A stretch of 64,000 nucleotides of DNA from Homalodisca vitripennis (lineage: Eukaryota > Arthropoda > Insecta > Hemiptera > Cicadellidae). Below the pieces are notes generated by a model that saw only the letters and a list, made by a program, of their open reading frames with translations, had not been told where the DNA came from and searched no databases. Where the stretch lies: positions 185,848,001-185,912,000 of the forward strand of contig NC_060210.1 in the NCBI RefSeq assembly GCF_021130785.1, in the 5' to 3' direction. Each line of letters begins with the position of its first letter. Position 1 is the first letter of the stretch. This document shows positions 34,114 through 45,438 of this stretch, piece after piece. The translations under genes were made by a program, and so were the position numbers.

Positions 34114-34163
<50 letters not shown>
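34114..34163. repeat. (T)50 homopolymer
   Basis: Fifty consecutive T on the plus strand. It could be the poly(A) tail of a minus-strand retroposon, but no recognisable element was found to its right. Exact length is unreliable in a homopolymer of this size. Confidence 0.9.
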
Positions 34164-34164
<1 letters not shown>

Positions 34165-36104
34165 TATTAGCGTAATTATTTTGTTTGGTTGGTGGATTTA
34201 GGTCAATAATTTATTGTCAAATCAACGTTCGTGAATCGTTTAGCCCATAGTAAACCCACTGTAAAGGACATCATTTACTTGAGTTAATGTGTGAATTGTT
34301 AATGATGGTGTTTACCAAACGTCCAGCATTCTCTAAATATTGTTGTTGGTTCTCTCTCAGAAACGCAAATAGCTTTTCAGTGGATGTTCAACCGTCCGAG
34401 GAAAGCGCCAATAGCAATGCTTTTCCAAGGGCGAGAGCCGTAAATCTCTCTGCATGGACATTCGGTACACATTGTATCTTTATTGCATGTTCTTTACTCT
34501 GAGTGGAGCAATGTGTTCACATTTTAACTTTTACAACCGTAAAATTTTGTTTCATGTTTATTTATATTGTTTTAATCGTGTTCTATCACCGCCAAAGATT
34601 TTGTTAAATGTTTTTTAAATTTTTATTTTAGGGGTTTATTTGTATTTTGACCATCGTGTCGTTATTGGCAAATAAGTTTCCATTGAACTGGTCATAGTAA
34701 TTTTAATGAAATAAAAGTGACTATAGTATTTAACGGGGAAATGGTCTTGCCTACTATCTTCAGAAATATAAATTTAGTGGAAATCATACAACGCTATTAA
34801 CCGTTACATAGTCGACTAGCGAACTCTAGCGGCAACAGGTCAGAGTCACCGGTAAAGTACAAACAGACACTAGCGAGACCTAGTTGTATCGGGACGAACT
34901 AAGGCTGTACCAGGACTGTGAGTCAAACTGCACCCCGTAGCATGTCTTCTCTATGCACTGATTATGAAGTCTAGGTCACTGGGATTTTTTGGGAAGCAAG
35001 CGCGGAAATACACGCTAAAATTTGCGGAGTGGTATAGAGCAGTAGTGGTGTATTCTGATCAGTACGTATTAAAACCTAAAAAAATGAATGAAAACGTATA
35101 CAAGTGGTTCTAGTAATTGGGAACTATTTTTTCCATAATATTTTTAGAACAGTCAAAGTGAACAGTGAATTTATATAACCCCACGAATGATTGAGGTTAT
35201 GGGTCGATTAGCCGCTTGCGTGCCCCGACTGTGTAATGCAGGGGTGTGTTATTTACCCGCATTGTCCTACTGACGGAGTTATAAATATTCAGGCCATTTG
35301 CACATAAAGTGTAATACTCACCTTTTATAGTGCGGAGCATCAGGACAGCACGCGAGTAATGAGTATATTTAACATGAATCAATTGTGACCTTTGTGTTCG
35401 AACTTGTTGCTCGATGCTTTGTGCTGAAATTGAATATTCATTACTCCACTTTTTCTTCGGACATATATTGTGCGAAAACAAGCAGTGACTCTTCCATCAA
35501 ATCTTATCGGTTAAAGTTATCTAGCTGTACGGAATTATCTTTGAACAGACTGCTAAATTTGTAAAAATTATGCTTAAACCTTTTGGAAGAAGGTTATGGA
35601 GTAACGACAAGATTTTAAAATTTGAATCCTGTTTATCGTTCACTGGTATTTGTTTCATATGGCAGTTTTACGGTGTAGTTTCATTAGGTTTTTGTTGATA
35701 TTATTATTCATAACTAAAAAATATACACGGTGAGTATAAAAAATACATTTATCAGTTGGTACGTAATATTCAAATCGAGACATTCGACAAACGATGTGAT
35801 GTGATGAGGGAATACATCAATGCAAACGCGATTGATGCTATACAAAAATATATATTCAGTACATCCGACTGTTAAAATGAGTCGGTTGGTTGTCATTTGT
35901 GTTAATAATTAAAACAATACATAGTAACATCCCTTCCTTTAGTACTACAAGCGCTACAAGTCGTGTCAACAATTATTTGGCATATAAACTTTAAGAAAAA
36001 GAGTTGGTTTACACTGTTTAATCTAGTGCTTTATGAAATTAGAAGCACGCGAGAAGATTGATGAATTGAACAGTCTGTTAAATATCTTTTTAAATATTTG
36101 ACTA

Positions 36105-36109
<5 letters not shown>
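34164..36109. other. AT-rich DNA with small unrecognised frames
   Basis: Frames at 34287-34502 (+), 35197-35481 (-) and 35714-35896 (-) were inspected and show no recognisable family. The interval 34800-34990 is somewhat GC-richer. No repeats were noticed. Confidence 0.35.

Positions 36110-36161
<52 letters not shown>
36110..36161. repeat. (AT)n microsatellite
   Basis: About 25 AT dinucleotides without interruption, preceded by TAATGTGT. Confidence 0.97.
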
Positions 36162-36165
<4 letters not shown>

Positions 36166-36712
36166 CTTATATGGTGAGAGACCTCAAGTAAACACTAAAT
36201 TGGAGACAGAATTTACGAGGTAAAATTTAAAAGAACTGGGGGTTATTTGGATTTTATTTTGTAAATCTTTTTATCATGGTACGAACGTTTGGTATATAAA
36301 TTGTATTTATAGTTAACTTAATTAATACATTTTTGTTTCAATAACGTATTTTACATAGTAAAATTAAGGAACAAATCTTGTGTCGGAAATGTTTGATGAG
36401 ATCTTCCACAGGCGGTTTATTTGCAGAGGAACGAATCTGTTCACATAAGGAGAAGATTCTGTAGCGTCACAGTTTCCGATTCCATTTGTTCTCGTCGCGG
36501 CTCCGGTGAAAGTGTTTACGTATACGACCTGCCTCACCTTCGCACGCCAATTTGAACAATTTCGGCCTCGCTTCCTTCTCGTCACTTACTGGTGATGGAA
36601 TTGGGCTGCGATTTGTGTATTTCGTTATAGAAGTCGTTACGGACCGTTGAACCCTACAGTGTGACAGTTGTACAACAAGTAGGTATATTACCAGTCAATT
36701 TGAAGAAGTCAA
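36162..36712. other. AT-rich DNA with an unassigned minus-strand frame
   Basis: A 73-codon minus-strand frame at 36364-36585 begins TRRKRGRNCSNWRAK and is less AT-biased than its surroundings. It resembles no family I know. It could be an exon but has no clear splice context. Confidence 0.3.
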
Positions 36713-36942
36713 AGAACGTCTTATTTTACCAGGTGAAGTTAGGGCTAAGAAACCCTCTCTAACACAACCTGGAGACCAACGGCTTAGAGGTGATTTCCGA
36801 ACCACCACCAATGGCCGGGCAGGTGGGCTGCTTGCAAGGGCAGGATCGCTCAGCAGTCACCCATCCAAGCAGCAGCCACGCTCGACGTTGCTTGATTCGG
36901 TTATCTTGCGATAACCGCTGTACCCGCTACACTGCGCCATTA
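36713..36942 (-). repeat. 5S-rRNA-derived retroposon, copy 1
   Basis: In minus orientation the element starts near 36942 with a 5S-rRNA-like head of about 90 bp (36851-36942). It contains AAGCAACGTCGAGCGTGG and TTGGATGGGTGACTGC, which correspond to box A and box C of the 5S internal promoter, plus the AACCGAATC/GATAACC middle region. A body of about 140 bp follows, with CTTGCAAGCAGCCCACCTGC and GGTTCGGAAATC, ending GTTAGAGAGGG, TTCTTAGCCCTAACTTCACC, TGGTAAAATAAGACGTTCTT. The body is conserved in two other loci here, which a plain 5S pseudogene would not explain; a 5S-headed SINE (SINE3-like) would. Confidence 0.75.
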
Positions 36943-38385
36943 TTACAAATTCAGATAACGGATTACTTGCTTGGGCTCCTGCTGTATACTGAGTAGTCGT
37001 GACCGTCTTATCGTATGTGACGCACTTTTTTTGTCACGATGGGGAAAATGCTAATGAACCGTCAGAGTATTCCGCTGGTGAGTATATGGTGTGTATTCCA
37101 CCAAGAATCCTCTCCCCCACTCCCAATCGGGACTGCTTTCAGGATTACTTCAACAGGGTGCCTACTTAAGCCAACAGAAGTCTCCTACAGTATCAGGCCA
37201 TCGGTTGGTCAACAACGCGGCTGCATCATCTTTCTTCTAATTTATTTATTGTTATTTAGCACCCTCTGTGCATGCACAGAGAAATTAGTCCAAGTCTGTC
37301 TGTCAGATACCATTTTTCGAACAATGGAGTCCGGAAAAGACCGATGCGTCTCCAAGTATCACAAATAATAAGCTTGACGCCCTAATATGTCACCGACCAC
37401 GCAGTCTTAAAGTAAAGGCTATACGTTCAATAAATGTTTCCGTCACCAGTCATCTGAACCGCTATTTTTGAGTTCAGATTACTTATGGATATTAAAAGCG
37501 ATCCTTTTTTGTGTCTCCATCTTTGATCAAAAACCTAAATTGTTTGCTCTTGTCTATAACTTTAAAAAAGCAAACCTTATGTTATGCCTTAAATATTTTC
37601 ATGACTCCTTTCTTGGAAACATACCTTTTGTTTATAACTAAACTTTGTTTAAGAAACACCGTACGTAATGCAGAGGTGTAAAATCTGAGGCAACATAAGT
37701 CTTGTTCTTCATGAACGGTAATGACCATCTACCCCTGCGAGTAATTTGTTACCATCTCTTAGAACATTTCTCTTCGAGAATGGATTTAGAAAGTTCTCAT
37801 ACTTTGAAGTCGGTTTTAAGTTTTTCATGTTTATATTAAATATAAAAAACTGAACTGTCTAAACTGTATTACTACAGGAAATTCAAAATTACGAATCTAT
37901 TTTGCCTATCTTTAGATTTGATTTCGTCTTTTAACAATATTGGTCCGTGTTTCGGACGGATTTTGAAGGATACAATATTGCATCAAAATTCTATAACAAC
38001 GGTGGAAAGAGAAACGAACGTATCTACCCAAGTCGGCCCAAAGTCTACCACCAAAGAGACTGTAACAAACAAACATTATAGTGGTTGAAATAACTGCTGT
38101 GTATCTACCGGTGTTAAAATGATTAAATAAATGTACCAAAAGAACTACAACATGGCTTTTATAACATAAGTAAGATATATCGGAATAACACTTTACAGTG
38201 TTACTTTTTAAAATTTAATGGTGCATTTCTAACAACCATACAAATAGTGTCTACTTTTCTTTTGAGAATTACATACTTTCTTAATTATTGTAGGTTTTGT
38301 GTTACAGGAAACTAATACAATTTGGCTCCTAATAAGAACGTCCCAATAAATTGTCAAAATTGAGGGACATGTACAAATTCAAAAT
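36943..38385. other. AT-rich DNA with a 109-codon frame
   Basis: The plus-strand frame at 37039-37368 (109 codons) starts MGKMLMNRQS and has a hydrophobic stretch IIFLLIYLLLFSTLCAC at about residues 63-79. No family was recognised and no promoter or splice evidence supports it. The rest is AT-rich. Confidence 0.3.
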
Positions 38386-39068
38386 TGAATATTGTACATG
38401 TCTCTGAAGATGTATCAAGAGTAAAAGAAAGGACACTGTGAGTCTGCCAGCCAGTGGTTGCGCAACAATAGATGTGTGGAGTTTCGTAAGACGTGAAGAG
38501 GTGAAGCGAGGTCTGTGTGTGACAGATCGCAAGGTGGTTACGTGCTTGTCATTATGCTGAATATTGTACATCTCTCTGAAGATGCATCAAGAGTAAAAGA
38601 AAGAACACTTTGTCTCCCAGCCAGTGGTTGCGCAACAATAGATGTGTGGAGTTTCGTAAGACGTGAAGAGGTGAAGCGAGGTCTGTGTGACAGATCGCAA
38701 GGCGGTTGCGTACATGTCATTGTGCTGAATATTGTACATCTCTCTGAAGATGTATCAAGAGTAAAAGAAAGAACACTTTGTGTCTCCCAGCCAGTGGTTG
38801 CGCAACAATAGATGTGTGGAGTTTCGTAAGACGTGAAGAGGTGAAGCGAGGTCTGTGTGTGACAGATCGCAAGGTGGTTACGTGCTTGTCATTATGCTGA
38901 ATATTGTACATCTCTCTGAAGATGCATCAAGAGTAAAAGAAAGAACACTTTGTGTCTCCCAGCCAGTGGTTGCGCAACAATAGATGTGTGGAGTTTCGTA
39001 AGACGTGAAGAGGTGAAGCGAGGTCTGTGTGTGACAGATCGCAAGGTGGTTACGTGCTTGTCATTGTA
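38386..39068. repeat. ~171-bp tandem array, four units
   Basis: Units start TGAATATTGTACAT at 38386, 38558, 38726 and 38898 (periods 172, 168 and 172). Length variation lies in a GTCTGTGTG(TG)ACAG stretch. Open frames on both strands up to 98 codons are by-products of the repeat. Confidence 0.96.
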
Positions 39069-39404
39069 GTTGAATGAATTCCTCTCAGTTGGTGAATTGA
39101 TAAAATATGCTCCACACAATCGTTTAACGTTCCTATGACCGCACCGAACCGAAGTTTTGCTCAAAATTGTAATTAATGAATAACAACACTACATTAGTTG
39201 TGTTAATTAGGCTCGAATTCAGGTGTTCTGGGTTCGTGATTTTATACAATATTAATTTAAAATTCAAATTCCGCAACAAACTCAGAAGGCGTACTGACCA
39301 GACAGCATGTTTCTTCTGGCTAATTGTAATAGAAGTTTATGTTAAAGATTTCGCCGCAATTGGTGTTCTATTATTGTACTTGAAGGGGTGTACCTATAGG
39401 CCTC
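39069..39404. other. AT-rich DNA, start of a 127-codon frame
   Basis: A plus-strand frame runs 39176-39559 (127 codons). Its second half lies in a diverged copy of the non-coding repeat at 39838-40200, which argues against a gene. Confidence 0.4.
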
Positions 39405-39550
39405 TAGATCCATATTTAGACCTAGAAAGAACAAAGAGAATATTTGGTTTAGCTTCCAGTCTTGAGTTAATATTGGAGCAATCGCTCTGTCCAATTCTCC
39501 GAATCGGAGGAACTTTTGTTCGACAAAAGTTATCGAGGGAACATTCAGCC
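39405..39550. repeat. Diverged outlying unit of the 146-bp repeat
   Basis: CATATTTAGACCTAGAAAG, GAACAAAGAGAATATTTGG, TTGGAGCAATCGCTCTG and AAAAGTTATCGAG match in order the units at 39838-40200. Confidence 0.7.
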
Positions 39551-39837
39551 AAATCATAGCTCTGCTTGTACCAGTTCCGCAGGATATAAATCATTCATAC
39601 TAATGAGGACGAGGTGTGTTGAGGTACGGGGAATTATTCCAGGTAGTTCTGAGGTCCGACACTAGGGCTGCGCCACGTAACTTCATTCGTTATCGTACTA
39701 CCTGAGCCTTTAAGTCCACAGGGGGCAGCCCAAGTGCTCATGAGCGCTCATAACTTCCGTATGACAATTTATAGCATTCTATGAGTTTTCTCTTTAACAA
39801 TATAAACAAAGCTAATATACAGTATACCCGAAATACA

Positions 39838-40200
39838 GAAAGAGTAAGTTCAGTTTATATTCCACACTATTGTTATTATTAGCGCAATTGTTTCGAGAGA
39901 ATTCCTTGGACTGAAGAAGTTAAACATTATTGAAAAAGTTATAGAGTAGTCTTCCTACAGAGTAATATTTAGACTAGAATAAACAAAGGGTATGTTCAGT
40001 TTTATTCCAAACTATTATTATTGTTGGCGCAATTGCTTCGAGAGAATTCTTTGAACTAGTGAAGTTAAACTTTCTTGACAAATGTTATCGAGTATTCTTC
40101 CTACAGACTAATATTTAGACTGCAATGAACAAAGGGAGTGTTTAGTTCAGCTTTTAGGCTAGTGTTATTATTGGCGCAATCGGTCCGACAGACTTCCCCG
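39838..40200. repeat. ~146-bp tandem repeat, about 2.5 units
   Basis: Units share AGTTCAGTTTTATTCCA, ACTATT(G/A)TTATT, GGCGCAATTG, TTCGAGAGAATTC and CTTCCTACAGA(G/C)TAATATTTAG. The ATATTTAGACT landmark falls at 39965 and 40111, 146 bp apart. Confidence 0.85.
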
Positions 40201-40262
40201 AAATACGCTCATATTCGTGCACTCCATCACGTTGCCATCGTCCTTCGCCAGCAATTATAAAT

Positions 40263-40788
40263 AAAATACTCTCCTTTGTTTAAAGGTTATTTTTGACGAT
40301 GGAAGGATTGTGAAGGAAACAGGATTTTTCCGGACATTTGCCATCGTTCAGTGAAACAAGAAAACAGTAACACTACGTTTCGAGATCTGCAATCTGATCT
40401 CTTCTTCAGGTAAAGAACTAACCTAATACATAATTACAAACTAGTTAAAAAAACAAATCTTACTAAAGCGTTGTGGCACGCCTAAGTCAGGAATCACAAC
40501 CTACATGTTGTTGTCAACTTCACTAACACTAAAGACATGCACTTAATACAAAACTATACAAAACACTAATCATTAAAAGTAAACTACGGAATACAGGTCA
40601 CAATGCGTCTTCACTCGTCTACTGACCACCTACGACTGTCGTAGGCATGTCTTTAGTGTTAGTGAAGTTGACAACAACATGTAGGTTGTGATTCCTGACT
40701 TAGGCGTGCCACAACGCTTTAGTAAGATTTGTTTTTTTAACTAGTTTGTAATTATGTATTAGGTTAGTTCTTTACCTAAAATACTCTC
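40263..40788. mobile_element. 504-bp palindromic element, family B copy 2, with 11-bp TSD
   Basis: The insertion (40274-40777) is flanked by AAAATACTCTC at 40263-40273 and 40778-40788, an 11-bp target-site duplication. Its left part matches copy 1 at 30911 (CTTTGTTTAAAGG, GACGATGGAAGG, CCGGACATTTGCCATCG). Its right part is a long inverted repeat, arms 40408-40540 and 40645-40777, 133 bp each and identical on inspection, around a 104-bp centre. On the minus strand 40367-40410 reads CTGAAGA, AGAGATC, eight bases, GATCTC, GAAACG, a hammerhead-like core. A variable-length TSD suggests target-primed retroposition. No ORF is present. Confidence 0.88.
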
Positions 40789-41377
40789 TCTCGTCATGGA
40801 AACATTGAATCTTTAACGGTGTAGATGTTGTGAGATAACTGTCTTAGTGCACCTTGGTCTCCGAAATAGCTGAATTAACTTGATATTAACATTAACATGT
40901 TGTTATTATTATTAGTATATTCGGCAGCGTTGTACTGGCCATTGTACTTGGCATTTAGATTAAGTTAAGTTTGTACTATTATAATTGTTATGTAACTCTT
41001 GTAATGCTTGTTTGAGAAAATAAATATATTATTATTATTATTAAAGTCTAGAACACACCATAATGTTATTTCAGCGTTTCCGTAAGTTTCCATATCATTT
41101 TATAGGTTTTTACAAGGTTCGTCGTTATTAAGAAATGTACTATATTTTATTTTTGGTTTCTAATCTTTACAAATTCACTAAAGGATACGTGACTTAAGCT
41201 GAGTATTTTTGTATCTATTAAAAATGTTGGTTACATAAGATAAATAAATTTGAATTGATGGTCATGCATTACATTTTATGGTTTTTTTTAATCTACTTAA
41301 ACTTTTTTAAATCTTTCGAACAAGCTTGAGGGTAATATGTATTAAATTATCTTCCAACTCTAGACGTATTTAGCTTG
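40789..41377. other. AT-rich DNA, no gene recognised
   Basis: Contains a short (TAT)n run at about 41027-41042 after AATAAATA, which may be a worn retroposon tail. Nothing else was recognised. Confidence 0.4.
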
Positions 41378-41596
41378 TAGTTTAAGACTATACACAAAAT
41401 TAAGAAAGGGACATATAATGTGAATTTAGAATTATCTCCATTGGTATTGAATTCTGTAACAGCTGCTATTGAAATCTTACGAGCTAGTCAATCAAATACC
41501 GTAGAAATGTTTGATGGTAATTCTACTTATTTTATTGGCGCTCATAGAAACCGATATTATGTTACTTCAGGACTCGGACACTGCCCTTTAACTTAA
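41378..41596 (+). pseudogene. Unidentified coding-like segment
   Basis: Just after an in-frame TAG, a frame of about 72 codons is open to the TAA near 41594. It includes NLELSPLVLNSVTAAIEIL, then RASQSNTVEMFDGNSTYFIG and AHRNRYYVTSGLGHCP. The residue mix (few Lys/Ile/Asn runs, balanced charged residues, alternating hydrophobic pattern) is unlike chance frames in this AT-rich window. It has no ATG start, so it would be an internal exon, a domain fragment or a fossil. Acceptor-like TTTAAG precedes it. I do not recognise the family; an endogenous virus-like or transposon protein or a host exon are all possible. At 41685-41860 three plus frames are open at once, so a continuation there cannot be assigned. 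Confidence 0.4.
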
Positions 41597-41892
41597 AGTG
41601 TACAATTATTTAAAATTTAATTTGAAGATCTTTTACTTCAAGAGTTCGCGGTATGTCGTAAAAAGGTTCTATTGTAGAATTTCGTAGGAAGATGGGAGTT
41701 ACGGCTGCTACAATATGCATTTTGTATTTAGATATCACAGGAGCAATCTCATATTATATTACCAGCGCCTTGGTGTCAACGAAGCGAATCAAGAACTGTT
41801 CAAATTGGCGGAAGGCGATTAGGCAATTGGAGATGTAAACCTTTCACATTCGTGATGAGAACATCTTGGAATTTAAAACCTTGTCTCTGACG
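41597..41892. other. Region following the coding-like segment
   Basis: All three plus-strand frames have 40-50-codon open stretches between 41685 and 41870, one encoding APWCQRSESRTVQIGGRRLG. They may be frameshifted remains of the same gene as 41378-41596. No single frame is favoured. Confidence 0.3.
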
Positions 41893-42640
41893 GAATAGTG
41901 TATTCTCCTTATTAGAGACAATTCTCGTTGCACTTCTGACCTGAGGGACCTCGTTATATTGTACCATAACAGACATTTTCCGTACGCATTATGCGACAAG
42001 TAATCGTACACTACATGAACCGTTAATAAATTATTATATTAGAAAGAATTCTCGATATACATCTGTTCTAAGGAACTTCGTTATATTATACTGTAGCAGA
42101 CATTTTCTGTACGCACTCCACGTCACGTATCGTACACGACAGGAATCATGAATAAATTGTTTATTAGAAAGAATTCTCGATATACGTCTGTTCTAAGGAA
42201 CTTCGTTATATTATACTGTAGCAGACATTTTCTGTACGCACTCCACGTCACGTATCGTACACGACAGGAATCATTGAATAAATTGTTTATTAGAAAGAAT
42301 TCTCGATATATATCTGTTCTAAGGAACTTCGTTATATTATACCGTAGCAGACATTTTCTGTACGCACTCCACGTCACGTATCGTACACGACAGGAATCAT
42401 GAATAAATTGTTTATTAGAAAGAATTCTCGATATATATCTGTTCTAAGGAACTTCGTTATATTATACCGTAGCAGACATTTTCTGTACGCACTCCACGTC
42501 GCGTAATAGTGCAAGTCATGAATCATGATAAATTATTGCGTTAGGGAGAATTATCGATGTACATCTCACCTTACGAGCCTCGTCATTTTGTACCATAGCA
42601 TACATTTTATGAACAAACATGAACAATCCTGCATAAATTG
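41893..42640. repeat. ~125-bp tandem array, about six units
   Basis: Core units carry GAATAAATTGTTTATTAG, AAGAATTCTCGATATA, TCTGTTCTAAGGAACTTCG and CACGTCACGTATCGTACACG, with landmarks at 42143, 42268 and 42394. The outermost units on both sides are diverged and the central three almost identical. Opposed 84-codon frames at 42123-42402 are by-products. Confidence 0.95.
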
Positions 42641-43855
42641 TTGAAGAACAATTTGTTTCCAGTACAATACAAAGTTGGTTAATAAGTATTTTTAGTAACT
42701 CCTACATTATGTAGGGTAAGAATAAAGTAGCTGTCACCCCTCTTAACTTAATTAATGACATGAAATGCCCTCTTCAATTAGTGCACAAAGAGGATCCACT
42801 TGGTCGCGATGTCTGGACCGTGGTCCTCTGTGTTTTAGTGGGTCGCAGTCCCATTCGCCGGCGCCTAGTATAAGTTCCTTCAGTGCATTAGCATTTTTAT
42901 TGTTTCCAGTTCCTTATTTTAAATCACTCCTCAATTTTTATAAAAATAAGATAACGCTGTAATATTCTTTAATTTAATGTCACAAAGTGCGATGTTGAAA
43001 AATGTGTTACTGTTCCAATTTCACATAAAAAATTGACAACGTGGAAAATAGTAATATCAACTTCAAATAGTCAGCAGCCCCTAATGATTTTCTAATTATT
43101 TTATTTAGTATAGAAGTACATTTTCATCTTGGAGTGAGGTAATTAACAATTTTCATCCTACATGTTGGTAAATTTGAATAACGTAGAGAGATTATTATTT
43201 TCATTTTTCCTACGGCTAAATACAATCATTACAATAATACGGGCTCTGAGGAATAATGAATTCCATGGATAATTTATTATTAAAAGTAATATGGCTCCAA
43301 AATGAAGTTAAAAAATGTATTAATGAATAGCTAGAATTTAAATGAGTACCGGAAAACAAGTTGAAAATTATATCATCGAATTAAGACACTTTTTGGTTAG
43401 GAGATGGGAGTTGTACATAATATGGTGTACAATGGATGACCAGACTTACGGAAGTAGTTTTCGTCTCCCACACAACACAGCACAAGTAAAACAATCATCT
43501 CCTCCGCACGGATTGTCACAGGGTCGATATTGTCCATTCCCTGGCATTATTCTAACCTGGCACTAAATCCACACCTCGATGATGAACTAACAATTAATAA
43601 ATCAATTCCTTGAGTTGGGTGGAGGGGGGCAACGACGTCATGTGTTCGGTGTCGTGAAAAAAGCGCACTGCGTAGAAAACGCTCTTTTAACCCTTTTGTA
43701 CAAAAGCAATGCAGCCGCTATGTTCTTAAAAATTATGAATGTTATGCACACAGAGCGCTCACGTGATCTGAGCTTTAATTTGGGTACTATCTCGAGGAAT
43801 GTCCTCCTCATTTCGTCAGAAGTATAGGGTGGGACCGAAGGTGCCACTTATGGCC
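42641..43855. other. AT-rich DNA, no gene recognised
   Basis: Several 65-74-codon frames (42765, 43342, 43615 and the opposed 43638) show no motifs. No repeats were noticed. Confidence 0.35.
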
Positions 43856-44057
43856 AGGCGTATTTCCGATCGGTACTCCCCGCCTTTCTTAAACGTGATC
43901 TGACGTCGGAAAAGTTTGACGATTTGGGACATGATCTGTGGTCGAGGAGTACCGAGCGGAAATACTCCTGACTATTGTACTACGTGATGACACGCCCCTT
44001 GAACTCTTGTAGATGGTCAGGAGAATTGTATCTGAGGTATTGTACTGAGTGATGACT
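43856..44057. repeat. Short inverted and direct repeats
   Basis: CAGGCGTATTTCCGATCGGT ACTCC at 43857-43881 is complementary to GGAGTACCGAGCGGAAATACTCCTG at 43954-43978, with three mismatches. TATTGTACTACGTGATGACA near 43974-43993 recurs as TATTGTACTGAGTGATGACT near 44037-44056. Possibly a small foldback element. Confidence 0.55.
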
Positions 44058-44906
44058 CACCACTAAATAACTCAAAGTATTCATTTCTGGAAACGACCCC
44101 TACCCTAAATTGTCACATTGACTTATTTGCGCTTTTTCGCATAAGCTCACCCCAAAACAAGCGACCCACACGACATTAATTCCAGCGCTAACGAAGTGAG
44201 AAGAGAAGGACGCTGCAGCGAACATAAAAAACGATATCTTGTATTGCTCGGACCAGTTTGGGACGAGCAATCACAGTTAATACAATCATCCTCTTGTTTT
44301 TCTACAACCAGTTGCAGTGTATCTCGTTGAAAAACATATATAAAACTACAAATGAATAACACATTAATCTTGAAGTGAGATTATATTTCATATTACGAAA
44401 GAATAACGTTATAAATATTTTACAAATTTAGTTGCACATGATTGTAGGTTGAAGAGATCTATGGACCTGCAAAGTTAAATGAATGAGTTTGAAGAGTGCA
44501 ACGTAGTAATGGCGTTATATTGAATATTCCGCCACTCTAGACAATCTTGTACTCTAGCCAAGTTCCTGTACTGGCCTTTAGGAGAAGGTCAGGTTTAGAG
44601 ACAATTTAGATTTTAATCAAAGTTAAGAAAGTCACTGTTTTATTAACCTTTTATAGTACATACATAGAAATTAACGTAAATGTTCAATCACACGTTTTTA
44701 TTTATTATCGATAAATAAATTTCAGTAGATTAGTATGTAATAGAGAAAAAAGGCATTGTCATAAGTGGCATACTTTCGGAGTTGGGTTGAAGATCTAATT
44801 TCTTTATATACTGTTTTAAATATTTAGAAATTGTTGTTTACATTTTTAAAATACATGGATACCATTTTTATAGCATTTGTTAGGTTTAATATACCTTTAT
44901 ATACAT

Positions 44907-44939
<33 letters not shown>

Positions 44940-45438
44940 CAAAATCTATGCTTTCACTTTGGATTTCTGTTTAGAAATCTGAGAACGTAATGTTGTTATT
45001 GGCTAACACAGAGACTTGCAAACGTGATGCTTTGAATTCATACCAAACCTACTTTGAAATTGGAAATATTGCTCTTGGATTTCTCTCTCTCTGCTTTTCC
45101 TTTTATACTCGTCAGCCACTCAAATTCTTGTAACATTCACGCCTACGTATTTTTTTTAAGATTAGTTTACGAAATAGTTTTAGTTTACGTTTGATCGATA
45201 TTCGATTGAATTACATTGGATTTCCTTTAGTAGGAACACATTCATAAATACGTGGAAATCGTGAGATTTAATTTTACCGTTTTGTTAGGTCTGCATAAAG
45301 AGCTTTGTACATAATATGTATAATTTGTTATTGCTATTACAAATAAAGCGTAAAATGATCGTGGACTGAGAAGTATGTTGTCTTCTATCTATTTGATAAT
45401 CGAAATAACATTTAACGTTAGGCTATAATTTGCTAAGT
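44058..45438. other. AT-rich DNA, no gene recognised
   Basis: A 71-codon minus-strand frame at 44147-44362 has no known motif. An 8-bp stem (ATTGCTCG...CGAGCAAT) lies at about 44245-44273. An (AC)n(AT)n microsatellite is at 44904-44940. Confidence 0.4.
44904..44940. repeat. (AC)n(AT)n microsatellite
   Basis: About six AC units run into about ten AT units. Confidence 0.95.

Noticed and set aside
36851..36942. Functional 5S rRNA gene
   Set aside because: Many substitutions from the conserved 5S sequence, no T-run terminator after the head, and a shared unrelated body in the other copy.
38329..39164. Several opposed frames of 60-98 codons
   Set aside because: All lie within the 171-bp tandem array and repeat with it.
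39176..39559. 127-codon frame
   Set aside because: Its second half overlaps a diverged copy of the non-coding 146-bp repeat at 39838-40200, and no domain is recognisable.
42123..42402. Two 84-codon frames on opposite strands
   Set aside because: Both are by-products of the 125-bp array.
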